Shown one piece after another: positions 50,800 to 60,998 of a DNA stretch of 64,000 bases. The notes under the pieces were generated by a model. That model saw only the letters and a list, made by a program, of their open reading frames with translations. It was not told where the DNA came from and searched no databases. Position numbers and translations under genes: made by a program. The first letter of the stretch is position 1. Each line of letters begins with the position of its first letter. This DNA is from Pichia kudriavzevii (taxonomy: Eukaryota > Ascomycota > Pichiomycetes > Pichiales > Pichiaceae): the NCBI RefSeq assembly GCF_003054445.1, contig NC_042507.1, forward strand, positions 682,001 to 746,000. The letters are read 5' to 3'.

Positions 50800-52392
50800 A
50801 AGTATGGACGCTAAAGGGTAGGACAAAGAATGTTAATGAATGACCTTGATAAAAGGAGGGGAAAAGGGCTGAAATGGAGTTGTAGTAAGTGGGAAAAAAA
50901 AATTCAAAATTAAACTAAAGAGAGTATAATTAAATGGAAATTTAGTGATGTTTGTAAGATCTCCGTTGTTGAGTTAGTTGTTGAAAGATGAAAACTCATT
51001 TGATCCCACTTCGACGCCTGCATTTAAAAAAGCACTTTACTTTTTTTCATGCACTGAAATTGTTTTGTCCTCAGGGAGAGAGTTGAATTTTTCACAGCCG
51101 CTCCGGGATAAAACTAGGTCCGGAAACTTACACGCAGTGATTTTGTCAATGGGATAGAATCAATCAATCAATACTTTTAAGAATGGGGAAAAACTAACAA
51201 CATAAGGCCAACCATTTTTGTCGGTATACCTTCCACGCCTTTTCCAATATCCGTTTCATCCGAGAACGAATAACATAGGGAAGGTGGCAGGAGGGAGAAT
51301 CTAAAAGAGAGGGGGGGTCTTAATATCCGGCGCTTCTAGAAGTAATTCTCCATCGTTTTCTCAAGGTAAACTTCGTAATCCTAATTATTGGAACGTAGAA
51401 ATCCATTGAATGAGGAGACATCCCACGCGCACATTTTCCCCATTGGGACGCTGGCGAGGGTGGGCTGTTTATTAGACGAGATGGGATGAAATGCGGCTCA
51501 GAGCCAATGGGGATGTAGATGCCAACCACAGAAAGGAAAGAATGGGGGGAAAGGGGAGGGGGGTAACCCGTGTCTATACCCCCTGTAAGGACCAGTAGGG
51601 CATTCTACACCATACGATGGTATGGTATTGTAGTGGTGAAGCGAAGAAGCTAGAGGATACCAGCCATTAGGGGACAGAGAAGAAAAAAAAAGACAAGAAG
51701 TCTAAGAATGAACGTTATCTAGATGTTAGAGGAGCCTTGCTAATCTTCCGATAGAAAAATTACAACGAGACCGAGAATCTGGAAACGAAAAGGGTGAAAA
51801 AAAAAGGTTGGAGGGCTTGGTTTCGTCTATTGAAGGGGAAAGAGTTACTCTTATAGGGTCTGTCATGCTATACAGAGACGAACCGGTTGAAAAATCTACA
51901 TACTAAGCATCCAGGAGATGTAGTACTTGAACAAAACAGTGCCAAAACATAACCAAAGACATATACATTATGGACATGTAGATGTACAGGTATGCATTTA
52001 CGTGTATGCAATAATGCGTATTTATGCTTGCACAGTATTGCGAATCAGCTCCTTCTTTTTGGTTTCTTTTTTTTTCCCCGTGTTTCTCTTTTCCTACTTC
52101 TTGCTTTTCCGTTCATATTAATTCTTTTCATCTAATGCCGTAGTAGCACATCAAATGCCGAATCCTGTGCTGACCACTTGTAACTTGTATGTCTACACAA
52201 AATAAATGGGTAACCACCAAAGTTCAACTCTGTTGGCGAAAGTCGCGCCTCCTAGACGGTGTCGAGGAAAAGTACATATATAGTTTGCACGTTGAACATC
52301 ACCGACCCTTTAGGTCGCAACGCTTCTTCGTTTGTTTAAAAGGAAGCAATTAGAAGACCACAGCTCTAATTACAACAACTACACTAACATAT
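50800..52392. other. Long divergent intergenic region, C2H2 factor / SHG1
   Basis: 1.59 kb, the longest gene-free stretch in the window. Visible items are three STRE-like AGGGG/CCCCT motifs at 51552-51584, a 7-bp inverted repeat with a 4-bp loop (51609-51626, ACCATAC/GTATGGT), a TTCTAGAA (51334-51341) and TATA-like sequence near 52277. The SHG1 leader is pyrimidine- and A-rich. No tRNA, snoRNA or protein gene is convincing. Confidence 0.55.
51552..51584. promoter_or_regulatory. Cluster of STRE-like AGGGG motifs
   Basis: Two AGGGG on + (51552-51556 and 51557-51561) and one CCCCT (51580-51584) lie within 33 bp. Msn2/4-type proteins bind this pentamer in yeasts. It sits about 750 bp upstream of the C2H2 factor start. 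Function is inferred. Confidence 0.3.
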
Positions 52393-52863
52393 ATGGAACA
52401 TCAGGAAATTGTTGCAACGTATAAAAAAGAGGGACATTTTGATGAGAGAAGGAAAGAATGGTTTGAATTATTGGCCAATGATGGGCCGAAAAAGGAAAAA
52501 TTGTATTCATTGATTAAGGAGATTGTTCAATGTAAAATTGAGAGAGATCCTGATTTGCTCACTAGGAACAAGGGGAAAGTTGCTACACTCATTCAAACAG
52601 AGATGGTGAAGGCGCATGTCCATAGACAACGACTGAGAAAAGGGCCTCGTATAAGTACTGGCACAACAAGTGAAGATACAACCACAAGTTCAAGCACAAC
52701 CACAAGTTCAAGCACAACCACAAGTTCAAGCACACGTGCAAATACGAGTATTGTTAAGGATAGGGAGACAGAGCTGTTAGAACTCGTCGACACTTTATTG
52801 GACGAAGTTGCATCTGATGCTCAAAGGACGTTGCCAGTGGAATTCAAGGACATTAATGCTTAA
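52393..52863 (+). CDS. SHG1: COMPASS subunit Shg1-like (BOD1/SHG1 family)
   Basis: A 156-residue protein. Residues 1-75 fit the BOD1/SHG1 domain: YKKEGHFDERRKEWFELL, then IKEIVQCKIERDPDLLTRNKGKVATLIQTEMVK. Shg1 is a small subunit of the Set1/COMPASS histone H3K4 methyltransferase. A Ser/Thr-rich linker is made of three exact 18-bp repeats (52679-52732). It is followed by a predicted helix (KDRETELLELVDTLLDEVAS). The length matches S. cerevisiae Shg1 (142) plus the repeat. The start ATG 52393 is preceded by a standard A-rich leader. Sequence identity in this family is low, so the assignment is probable. Confidence 0.72.
   Translation: MEHQEIVATYKKEGHFDERRKEWFELLANDGPKKEKLYSLIKEIVQCKIERDPDLLTRNKGKVATLIQTEMVKAHVHRQRLRKGPRISTGTTSEDTTTSSSTTTSSSTTTSSSTRANTSIVKDRETELLELVDTLLDEVASDAQRTLPVEFKDINA
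52679..52732 (+). repeat. 18-bp in-frame repeat x3 in SHG1
   Basis: Three exact copies of CAACCACAAGTTCAAGCA encode a TTTSSS repeat in the linker. Copy changes would be frame-neutral. Confidence 0.95.
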
Positions 52864-53348
52864 TATCTCGTTTTTCTTACTGAGCCGCCCCATTCTTCTA
52901 CTTCTCCTTCTCCTTCTCCTTCTCTTCCTCCTTCTCTTCCTCCTTCTCTTTCTCTCTGGCTTTCTAATTTTCCTTCATTGGTGATGAAACGGTGCCTTCG
53001 CGAAAAAAAAAAAAAATCCAAGTCATTGAACGCTATGAAAATAATAATCGGATCAATTAGTAAAACAATGTAACCACCACGGTTGCTTGAAGACTTTGAT
53101 CAATTAGGAATTGTTTTGGTACTGTAGAGGTTATCGAATTCAGGAACTACTTTCAATTCCAACTTGACACCAGTGGAAGTTCGTCATCGTTAATTTACTA
53201 TCTTTTTTTTTCCATCACGAGCTTCATTATTTCACCTCATATTGAATAGTTTGAAATTGCTTACAAGTTATATCTCCAACTTTTTTTCTCTTCAATTTAA
53301 AGGACTCCTTACAGTTCCTTTGATATAAATCAATAGAAGAATACCATA
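52864..53348. other. SHG1-ZAP1 intergenic region
   Basis: 485 bp. A CTTCTC-type pyrimidine microsatellite (about 52896-52951) and an A run (about 53004-53016) lie behind SHG1. I looked for a zinc-response element (ACCTTNAAGGT) before ZAP1 and did not see one. Confidence 0.55.
52896..52951. repeat. CTTCTC/CTTCCTC pyrimidine microsatellite
   Basis: A 56-base stretch of only C and T (with rare variation) in units of 6 and 9 bases, lying in the SHG1 3' region. Confidence 0.85.
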
Positions 53349-54377
53349 ATGCTATTGAAAAATACCGAAACACAGCAGGAGAAATGTGAAATAGACACAG
53401 AGGTCTTCAATCAGCTACTCCAATGCTGTTTTGATCCTTCACATGTGGCGTCTTCCGGTATTGACAACTCAAGTACAGTATATCCTAATACAGATACCAG
53501 TAATCGCTCTCCTTCTGTCAAAACCGAAACCACTAATGATAACGATCTCCCCCCATCTTGTACTAATGCAAATTCTTCAATTGCATCCTCCAGTATAAAG
53601 TCAGAAAATAGTCCTTACCCTCCCGATATGCCAGCTACTCTACTTGAGTCATGTACTCCAATTGATTTGAATCCTTGCTGTGTAACGAACTGTCAAGATC
53701 ATCATAACCAACATCAACATCAACATCATGATCATATTCATGAGAAATTCACCGATGATTTGACAGAAATGGTAATGTTAAACAACTTCTTTACTGCCTG
53801 TTGTAATGATACCGGAGATTTGAAATTCCAAAATGATAACAATAAGAGCTCCCTGATATCGCCCCCAATATCTCTAAATTTCAATGGAATATGTGATGAA
53901 TCTAACCAAAAGCTCCAAACTACCACTTTACAAAACACCAGTAACTTAAGAGAATCTTTGAGCAATCAGGATCATCAACACATTCAAGAAGGAAGTCATA
54001 AGATTCTTACCGATCCCTCTGGACATCATCATCATCTACTGCATCTACATCACCATAATGGCAAGGATAAATCACAATCACATACTCACGATATTATTCT
54101 GCATCATCACAATTCACATGTCTGTTCCCATGGTGATCCATCCACTCATCATCATCATTTACTATTTGAAAATGAAATAAACGGACAAAAAGTTAAGCAC
54201 GATTTTATCCTACCCGATTGTGACGTGCCCATTAAAAAGGAAGAAAAAACAGGCGGCCTTAATGAAAACACATACGATCAATGCACAGATTTCCTAACCT
54301 CTTCAATTTGTAGTTTTGAAGAGTTATTTGGTGAAAAGGAACATCATAACTGCTCACATCATACCCATGGATCAGCT

Positions 54378-54411
<34 letters not shown>

Positions 54412-55412
54412 GTCAACGCCATCAGCAAATGAGGACTTTTGATTCAACTCCTGTCAAGTGTGGTTCGGCATCTTGTCTCACAAAGAATATCCATCATCAC
54501 GACTTGAAGCATGAAACCCCCGTCCATAGAGCTCATTTTCATTCTAACATTCCAGGACATTCTTCCTTTCTAAAACCAGATGGCTCGGATTCCTATATCT
54601 GTAAGTGGGACCATTGTAACGACAGGGTGGATGGTTCTGACTTGGAAAAACATATCTTTGAAAACCATCTACAGTATCTACCTTTATCTCCAAATGGTAT
54701 GGATAGCGGTTACCAATTGCAGTGTGAATGGGACGACTGTGACTTTATAACTGAAGATTCCAACGAATTCTTAAACCATGTTCCCGAGCATACCAAGGAC
54801 GTCCCGAAAAATCCCAAGAACTCATCCGATTCAGAGGAAGAGAGTGCTCATATTTGTAAATGGGTAGATCCTGAATCCGGTGTAACGTGTAATGAAGTCT
54901 TCGAGTCGACTGAATTGCTTACAAACCATTTGCTCAAAGAACATGTCAAGTCGGGAAAGTCCTCATATCTTTGTCATTGGGAGGGATGCTCAAGATGTGG
55001 CAAGCCTTTTACACAAAAACAGAAGATTACAAGACATTTGAATACGCATACCAAACACAAACCGTTTCAATGTGAGATTTGTAATAAGCGGTTCTCACTT
55101 GAATTGATGTTGAAACAACACATGAGAATCCATACAGGTGAAAAGCCATATAAATGCGACATTTGTGGTAAAACGTTCAAAACTTCATCTAGTCTAACTA
55201 TACATTTACGTGTTCATTCAGGTGATAAACCTATGGAATGTAAGATTTGTGGGAAACGGTTCAACGAATCTTCAAACTTGAATAAACACATGAAGATCCA
55301 TTTTAGAGAATTCAAATGTGTGCATTGCCTGAAAAGTTTTGACTCAAAACTAAAATTTGATAGACATCAGCTACTCTGTAAGAAGAAGCCGAAAACTTGT
55401 GCACACTTTTAG
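53349..55412 (+). CDS. ZAP1: Zap1-like zinc-responsive transcription factor
   Basis: A 687-residue C2H2 protein. Zap1 activates zinc uptake genes when zinc is scarce. The C-terminal array begins near residue 418 with the atypical, zinc-sensing CxWxxC fingers (CKWDHC, then CEWDDC, then CKWVDP). The DNA-binding fingers follow (CGKPFTQKQKITRH, CNKRFSLELMLKQH, CGKTFKTSSSLTIH, CGKRFNESSNLNKH) and a last partial finger. The TGEKP linkers are conserved. The N-terminal half is unusually His-rich (HHNQHQHQHHDHIHE near 118; several HHH runs at 225-290), which may help zinc sensing. S. cerevisiae Zap1 is longer (880). It starts at ATG 53349. Confidence 0.92.
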
Positions 55413-55551
55413 TAAAATAGGATTGGCGGGATATTGTGTTGAAAAGAGATTGCATTCACGGTGATACATATATAATTTTGTTTAATTATAGAGAGTTCTA
55501 TATATCCGGTATATAAGATGAACTTATGTACATAGCAGCTTCAGTGAAACG

Positions 55552-55914
55552 TTATTCAAAGAAGTTGTCGACAGAGCTTCCCAAGTAAACTTTCAACTGA
55601 CCTTTAGTGCTTGGTAAAACTTTGCACCTCACCATGGGCACGCCAGCCTTCTCATAAGCTTGGAACCTGTGACATCCTCCAAAGGCAAAATATTTCTTCA
55701 CCCCCTTGTCACTCACCATTAGAACATCAATTGGCGGCAACTCCCCCGCTATTATATTTTCCATTGTGCACGTCGCAGAAGGTGTCGGGTCGCCCTTTAG
55801 CGTGCTTACCATGGTATCTATTTTAGCAGAGTCTAAAACTGGCATAATCGGTCTAATTATGTCCGCTAGTGGCACGTCCTGGATGTTTCCGTAGTTTCTA
55901 GTTTGTAACGACAT
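55552..55914 (-). CDS. SRX1: Sulfiredoxin
   Basis: A 120-residue sulfiredoxin (127 in S. cerevisiae) that uses ATP to reduce cysteine-sulfinic acid in peroxiredoxins. It starts MSLQTRNYGN at ATG 55914; the frame upstream has only a TTG. The catalytic loop FGGCHRFQAYEKAG is intact, with the active cysteine and the ATP-binding residues. The start of the fold (DVPLADIIRPIMPVLDSAKIDTMVSTLKGDPTPS) is conserved, as is the end VYLGSS. It is divergent from STU2 and convergent with ZAP1. Confidence 0.96.
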   Translation of the reverse strand: MSLQTRNYGNIQDVPLADIIRPIMPVLDSAKIDTMVSTLKGDPTPSATCTMENIIAGELPPIDVLMVSDKGVKKYFAFGGCHRFQAYEKAGVPMVRCKVLPSTKGQLKVYLGSSVDNFFE

Positions 55915-56343
55915 TTGACGATATATCTTTGTATAAAAGTGGTTAACCAGCAAATACTAGTAGAGTGAATAACAAGTGAGAGTCATAGCAGGGAATGAGA
56001 CCAAAATAAGACCGGTTACTCGCCCACTATATTTAAATGTATCTGGGTGCTGGAGGCATTCTTTGCATTTGTCTTGCTTTCGTTTTTGCTTATCAATAAT
56101 CCCAAGATTCCAGAACACCAGCGGTTTATTTGACATTTTCTCTACTATGCGCCACATTGGGAGGCTCAAAAATGGAATGCGCCACGCAGTTTTCTTGGGA
56201 AGGAAATGTTTTGTTGATATTCCTGGTACTTCCGCATAACACGAAAACGGGTTTGAGGTAACGTGCTTTGTTATTGTCGGATGTGCACCGCATCAAGGTG
56301 GAATTTGCTCTGATCGACTTTAATACATCGAAGTATATATTAG
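55915..56343. other. Divergent promoter SRX1 / STU2
   Basis: 429 bp. ATGCGCCAC occurs twice, at 56147-56155 and 56177-56185, in the same orientation and 30 bp apart. No Yap1 site (TTACTAA) was seen for SRX1. Confidence 0.5.
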
Positions 56344-58734
56344 ATGTCTGAGGAAGAATTCGAGAAACTCCCACTGGATCAACTTCTAGCTCATAAATTA
56401 TGGAAGGCACGTCAGCTTGGATACTCTAAGTTGAGAATACTAGCTGAAAATAATGTAAATGATCCGGAAATACATGACCTGCTAGAGAATCCAGAGAGGC
56501 TTCGCAAGATTGTTGCCGATCCAAATGTTCTCTCCCAGGAAACGGCAATTCATACATTATGTGAGATTTTAAAAAGGACAGGCAAACAAGCTGTCAAAAC
56601 AAGAGAATTTATTGTGCCAGTTCTAGTAGAAAAAGGTATAATATCCTCCAAAATAGGGGCCAAGAATGATTCTATTGAATGTTTGTTGATATACGTTGAA
56701 ATAGATACCCCTGATCCTGTCATTGAGTTGATGGTTCCTTCATTAGGTGTCAAGAACCCAAAACAGGTAACTGCCACCATCAAGGCCATCAATGCAATAT
56801 ACGCTGAATTTGGATGCGATGTCGTCAGTCCAAAACTTATAATGGAGCATATAACTAAAATGTTTGCACATTCAGATAGAAATGTACGGGCTGAAGCAAG
56901 TAGTCTCTCTGTTACGATTCGTTCTTATATGGGTGATTCATTCGATGTTTTTATCTTTCCCAAGCTCAAGTCAATACAACAGAAGGACCTTACGAAATTG
57001 TTTGACAAAATTGAGCCAGGAGTTAAACCAAAAAGATTATTATTTAGAGATAGGGAGAGACTAGAATCTAACGTTAATTTGGTGCAATCAAAGGGGGATG
57101 ATGATATTGTAATGCAAGATGCAATAACCGCTAATCAAGAAGAAGAGAAATTTGATCCATATGAACTTGAGGAACCTGTTGACGTTTTAAGTAAGTTGCC
57201 GACTGATTTATCATCTAGAATATCTGATCCTATTTGGAAGGAAAGAGTAGCAGTGCTTGAGGAAATTAGCAAGCTTTTCAAAGTGATGAAAATTAAAAAT
57301 GACGATTTTTCTGACTTTATTGGATTGATGGTAAAATGTCTAAAAGATGTCAACCTTCAGGTCCTTTCTCTCTCCTGTAGTATACTGGTAGATTTAGCTA
57401 ATGGGTTGAAACGTAATTTTGAAAGATATGTCCGTACAATCATCAATCCCTTACTTGAAAGAACCAAAGAGAAGAAGAGGACAATTTTGGATTCATTAAA
57501 CAATGTTTTAGACCTATGTTTTAAATATGGAAGATTTGAAGATATTCTAGAGCCTATAGTGGAACATATGTCACATATTGCACCCCCAGTTAAAGTCGAA
57601 AGTATGCATTATCTGGTTAGATGTTTGAAAGAACTTGAAGAGGTGCCCAAAAAGCATGAAGTTGAAATCATTATGGAGCCTGCTATAAAACTACTACAGG
57701 ATTCTCAGCTACCTGTTAGAAACGCTGCTTCGGAAGTTATAGGTGTCCTACTAAAAATGATAGGTCCAGATAATTCGAGATACTTTATAGATAAAATTGA
57801 CAAAAGGCATGTCAAAAAAGTCTTAAGTATCTGTGATTCGACGACGGTTAAAGCCCTTCGTAAAAGTATCCACCGAAAATCTCCAATAAGTGCCAAAACA
57901 GAAGCTATCCCTGACTTAAGAAATAAATCTACAGTCTCGGTAAATGATGAGAGTAGAAAAGTACAACAGCAACACAATGATACTTCAATGAACACCTCAT
58001 CGATCCCTTCCAAAAGAATGGCTACTTCCCCATTGAAAAAGGATAGCATAGGCTCGAAGAGTAACCTAACCTCAAGGTCCTTGAAAGCATCCAATATTAG
58101 TAATTTTGGGATGGCGTCTCAGCAAGTGAAAGAGTTGGAAACATTACGAGCTGAGAAATTAGAGTGGATGTCCCTTAAGAAGAACTTGACTGCTGAACTT
58201 GAAGACGCAAAGCATAATAATGAGACTCTACTGAAAGACATAGTCACGCTAAATGGGAAGCTGGATGACTACCACAACAAGTTCACAACAATGAGTATGA
58301 CCCTCAAATCTAAAGATACGCAAATCTTCCGACTTAAAAGTGATTTGCAGAATTTCCAAACTAAAAACATTCAGTATCAGCAGAAAATAAAAATGCTGGA
58401 AAACCAATTGAAGAACGCCTCTACATCATCTTCATCTGCTACTTCTTTTTCTTCAACTAAACCTGTGGACCCCGTGAACAGCACCGACTTGGCTACAGAA
58501 TCCAATGATATCAATAGAAGGATATCTATTCTAAGTATTGACTCGAACAATGGAGATGGTTCATTTCTTGCAAGGGAAGAATCCCCTAGTCTACAGTTGA
58601 ACCAAAGTACGTTATATAACTTTGACGACAATGATGACGGTTGGAAACGTGCCACTGCCGTAACCAACGACCTCAAGGCAAAGATACAAATGATGAAGGC
58701 ACGAACGCGTGTGCTTGATCATGCTGATGATTGA
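56344..58734 (+). CDS. STU2: Stu2/XMAP215 microtubule polymerase
   Basis: A 796-residue protein (S. cerevisiae 888). Stu2 adds tubulin at plus ends and works at kinetochores and spindle poles. Two TOG domains of HEAT repeats are visible: TOG1 at about 1-230 (LAHKLWKARQLGYSKL at the start) and TOG2 at about 285-510 (DPIWKERVAVLEEISK). A basic Ser/Lys linker (KRMATSPLKK) follows, which binds the microtubule lattice in homologues. A dimerising coiled coil lies near residues 591-692 (VKELETLRAEKLEWM), and a Ser-rich tail ends the protein. No intron seen. Confidence 0.95.
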   Translation: MSEEEFEKLPLDQLLAHKLWKARQLGYSKLRILAENNVNDPEIHDLLENPERLRKIVADPNVLSQETAIHTLCEILKRTGKQAVKTREFIVPVLVEKGIISSKIGAKNDSIECLLIYVEIDTPDPVIELMVPSLGVKNPKQVTATIKAINAIYAEFGCDVVSPKLIMEHITKMFAHSDRNVRAEASSLSVTIRSYMGDSFDVFIFPKLKSIQQKDLTKLFDKIEPGVKPKRLLFRDRERLESNVNLVQSKGDDDIVMQDAITANQEEEKFDPYELEEPVDVLSKLPTDLSSRISDPIWKERVAVLEEISKLFKVMKIKNDDFSDFIGLMVKCLKDVNLQVLSLSCSILVDLANGLKRNFERYVRTIINPLLERTKEKKRTILDSLNNVLDLCFKYGRFEDILEPIVEHMSHIAPPVKVESMHYLVRCLKELEEVPKKHEVEIIMEPAIKLLQDSQLPVRNAASEVIGVLLKMIGPDNSRYFIDKIDKRHVKKVLSICDSTTVKALRKSIHRKSPISAKTEAIPDLRNKSTVSVNDESRKVQQQHNDTSMNTSSIPSKRMATSPLKKDSIGSKSNLTSRSLKASNISNFGMASQQVKELETLRAEKLEWMSLKKNLTAELEDAKHNNETLLKDIVTLNGKLDDYHNKFTTMSMTLKSKDTQIFRLKSDLQNFQTKNIQYQQKIKMLENQLKNASTSSSSATSFSSTKPVDPVNSTDLATESNDINRRISILSIDSNNGDGSFLAREESPSLQLNQSTLYNFDDNDDGWKRATAVTNDLKAKIQMMKARTRVLDHADD

Positions 58735-59003
58735 ACTACGATCCATGGTCCCCATGGTAGAGTGTTTCCACCCTATATCGTTTCTGCATTAAGTAAATAA
58801 ACTCTGGCAGGTAAATGGTGCCTTGTTGAGAAGCGAATCGGCTTGCCATTCTTGGATGAAATTTCAGTAAACACGGTGAGGGTGGAAAGAGTCAAGTCAA
58901 TCCAATTCATAGGTAAAGTTTACTCACCGCTAGATGTACTCCCTCTCCCTCATATATTTGTAGTTCCAGCTGCTCTTGCTGATAGAAACGTGTGTATAAA
59001 GTC

Positions 59004-59774
59004 ATGTCAAGCAAAATCAAGATTTTAGTCCCTGTGAAGAGAGTTATTGACGCAGCTCTCAAGCCTAGAATCAATGCAACAAACAACGGCGTTGAGTCTA
59101 CCGGCGTGAAGTACAGTATCAATCCGTTTGACGATATAGCTGTTGAAGAAGCATGTAAAATGAAAAAGAATCACAAAACCCTAGTGGAATCAATCCACGC
59201 AGTCTCTATCGGTCCTAGCAAGGCGAAGGATGTTTTAAGAACAGCCTTGGGTAGAGGGGCCGACACTTCAACATTGGTCGATGTTGGTGATGCACAAGTT
59301 GAACCTTTAGTTGTTTCGAAAATTCTCAAGAGCATTGCAGAGAAGGAAAAGGCAAACTTGATAGTTCTTGGTAAGCAAGCTATTGATGATGACTCTAATC
59401 AAGTTGGACAAATGCTTGCAGGTTTATTAGGGTGGTCGCAAGCTACAAATGCTGCCAAAGTTACCATTGGAGAGGACGGCTTTGTTGAGGTCGAAAGAGA
59501 GATTGATGGTGGTGTGGAGGTGGTCAAAGCACCACTGCCAATGATCATCACGACCGATTTAAGGTTAAACGAACCTAAGTTTGTTACGTTACCAAAGATG
59601 ATGAAAGCTAAAAAGAAACCTTTAGAGGTAATCTCTCCATCTGACCTAAATGTAGAAATTACCAGCAGATTAGAGACGATTTCATTGAAAGAACCAGAGG
59701 CTAGAAAGCCTGGAGTTATAGTCAATAACGTGGATGAATTGATCTCTAAACTGAAAGAATTGAAGGCAATTTGA
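59004..59774 (+). CDS. CIR1: Electron transfer flavoprotein beta subunit
   Basis: A 256-residue ETF-beta (261 in S. cerevisiae) of the mitochondrial matrix. It accepts electrons from flavin dehydrogenases and passes them on via ETF-QO. The start is ATG 59004 (MSSKIKILVPVKRV); the frame upstream is open only through a GTG. The family pattern is clear: INPFDDIAVEEACKMK, LGKQAIDDDSNQVGQMLAGLLGW, and the recognition loop TDLRLNEPKFVTLPKMMKAKKK. It ends LISKLKELKAI like the yeast orthologue. Confidence 0.97.
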   Translation: MSSKIKILVPVKRVIDAALKPRINATNNGVESTGVKYSINPFDDIAVEEACKMKKNHKTLVESIHAVSIGPSKAKDVLRTALGRGADTSTLVDVGDAQVEPLVVSKILKSIAEKEKANLIVLGKQAIDDDSNQVGQMLAGLLGWSQATNAAKVTIGEDGFVEVEREIDGGVEVVKAPLPMIITTDLRLNEPKFVTLPKMMKAKKKPLEVISPSDLNVEITSRLETISLKEPEARKPGVIVNNVDELISKLKELKAI

Positions 59775-60065
59775 ATTTATGCCTTTAGAATCCGTCAAAT
59801 AACGTTTTGTAATACAAATTGTATAAAACTTTTCTCCCCCAAACTAGAGAAGTACCTTGATAGTGAAGGCAATCTACTAAAACTGTTCTATTTGTCCTCC
59901 ATTTACAACTAGAATGGTGTCTTTCGGAAGCCCAGATTAGCAACTGCAAGATGTAGTAAAAGCGACAACGGAGAATTAGTGCGGGGTCCAATCAAAAAGG
60001 AAAAGGTTGGAAATCGCTTGATGTGAGCTTGTCCCAGTTGGTACTTCTTGGATAGATTCAACCAA

Positions 60066-60995
60066 ATGTCATTTCTAAATATTTCTCTGGCAAGTATAAA
60101 AACTAAGGAAATGAGCAACTCCAGTGTCGTCGATGAAGCAATTAGGTTCCTTGCACCCTTCTTAGAGAAAAAACTTTATTGCCAAGAGAAAAAACCCTTA
60201 GTTATTGGAATCGAAGGACCACAGGGCTCTGGTAAGACCACAGCTGCTACCAACATCAGAGTGAAGTTATTGGAAAAAATCAATTGTAACATTGTGCAAT
60301 TTTCTATGGATGACTTTTATCTGACCTTTGAACAACAACTAAACTTGAACAGAGAAAACCAAGATAATAAACTGCTACAGGGTCGAGGACTGCCTGGAAC
60401 ACATGATGTAGAGTTGTTGATGAAAATATTCAAGGATTTGATTGACATTGATCACGACAAATCACCAGTTAAGATTCCCGTCTACGATAAATCGTTGCAC
60501 AATGGAAAGGGCGACCGTTTGCCCCTTGAAAAATGGAATGTAGTTGAAAAGAGAGTCGATCTAATTATATTTGAAGGCTGGTTTAATGGATACACATCCA
60601 TCAATACTGAGGAAACGCTCATTCGAAAATGGAATAGCATCAAAGCTACCCATCCCCGTAAGTTCGGTGATGTGGAAGACAGACATATCCAAAAAATTAA
60701 TTGCGACTTGAGGCGATATGAACAGATTTGGGGGCTTTTCGACCTCTTTGTATGTATCAAAACTGAAAACATCAACAATGTATATAGGTGGAGATTACAG
60801 CAAGAGCATGCTTTGATTAAGAAAAAAGGATCAGGAATGACTGATATGGAAGTAGAGACATTTGTTGATCGATATATGCCTGTTTATTATCTTTACTATG
60901 ATGGCCTAGGGAAAACCGAAGAAAAGATCAACTCCCTAGAACTAGACATTGATGAATTCAGAAATCTGGTAAACTCTAACTATATCATGCAATAG
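60066..60995 (+). CDS. TDA10: Glycerate-kinase-like ATP-binding protein (Tda10)
   Basis: A 309-residue P-loop kinase-like protein from ATG 60066. S. cerevisiae Tda10 (290 residues) aligns better with the second ATG at 60111 (MSNSSVVDEAIRFLAPFL), which would give 294 residues. The first 15 residues may be UTR or a leader. Visible are Walker A GIEGPQGSGKTTA, FSMDDFYLTFEQQ, LLQGRGLPGTHD, LIIFEGWFNG and WRLQQEHALI, all shared with yeast Tda10 and plant/bacterial D-glycerate 3-kinase relatives. The activity is not proven in yeast. The stop lies three bases from the stop of the convergent gene. Confidence 0.9.
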   Translation: MSFLNISLASIKTKEMSNSSVVDEAIRFLAPFLEKKLYCQEKKPLVIGIEGPQGSGKTTAATNIRVKLLEKINCNIVQFSMDDFYLTFEQQLNLNRENQDNKLLQGRGLPGTHDVELLMKIFKDLIDIDHDKSPVKIPVYDKSLHNGKGDRLPLEKWNVVEKRVDLIIFEGWFNGYTSINTEETLIRKWNSIKATHPRKFGDVEDRHIQKINCDLRRYEQIWGLFDLFVCIKTENINNVYRWRLQQEHALIKKKGSGMTDMEVETFVDRYMPVYYLYYDGLGKTEEKINSLELDIDEFRNLVNSNYIMQ

Positions 60996-60998
60996 AAT

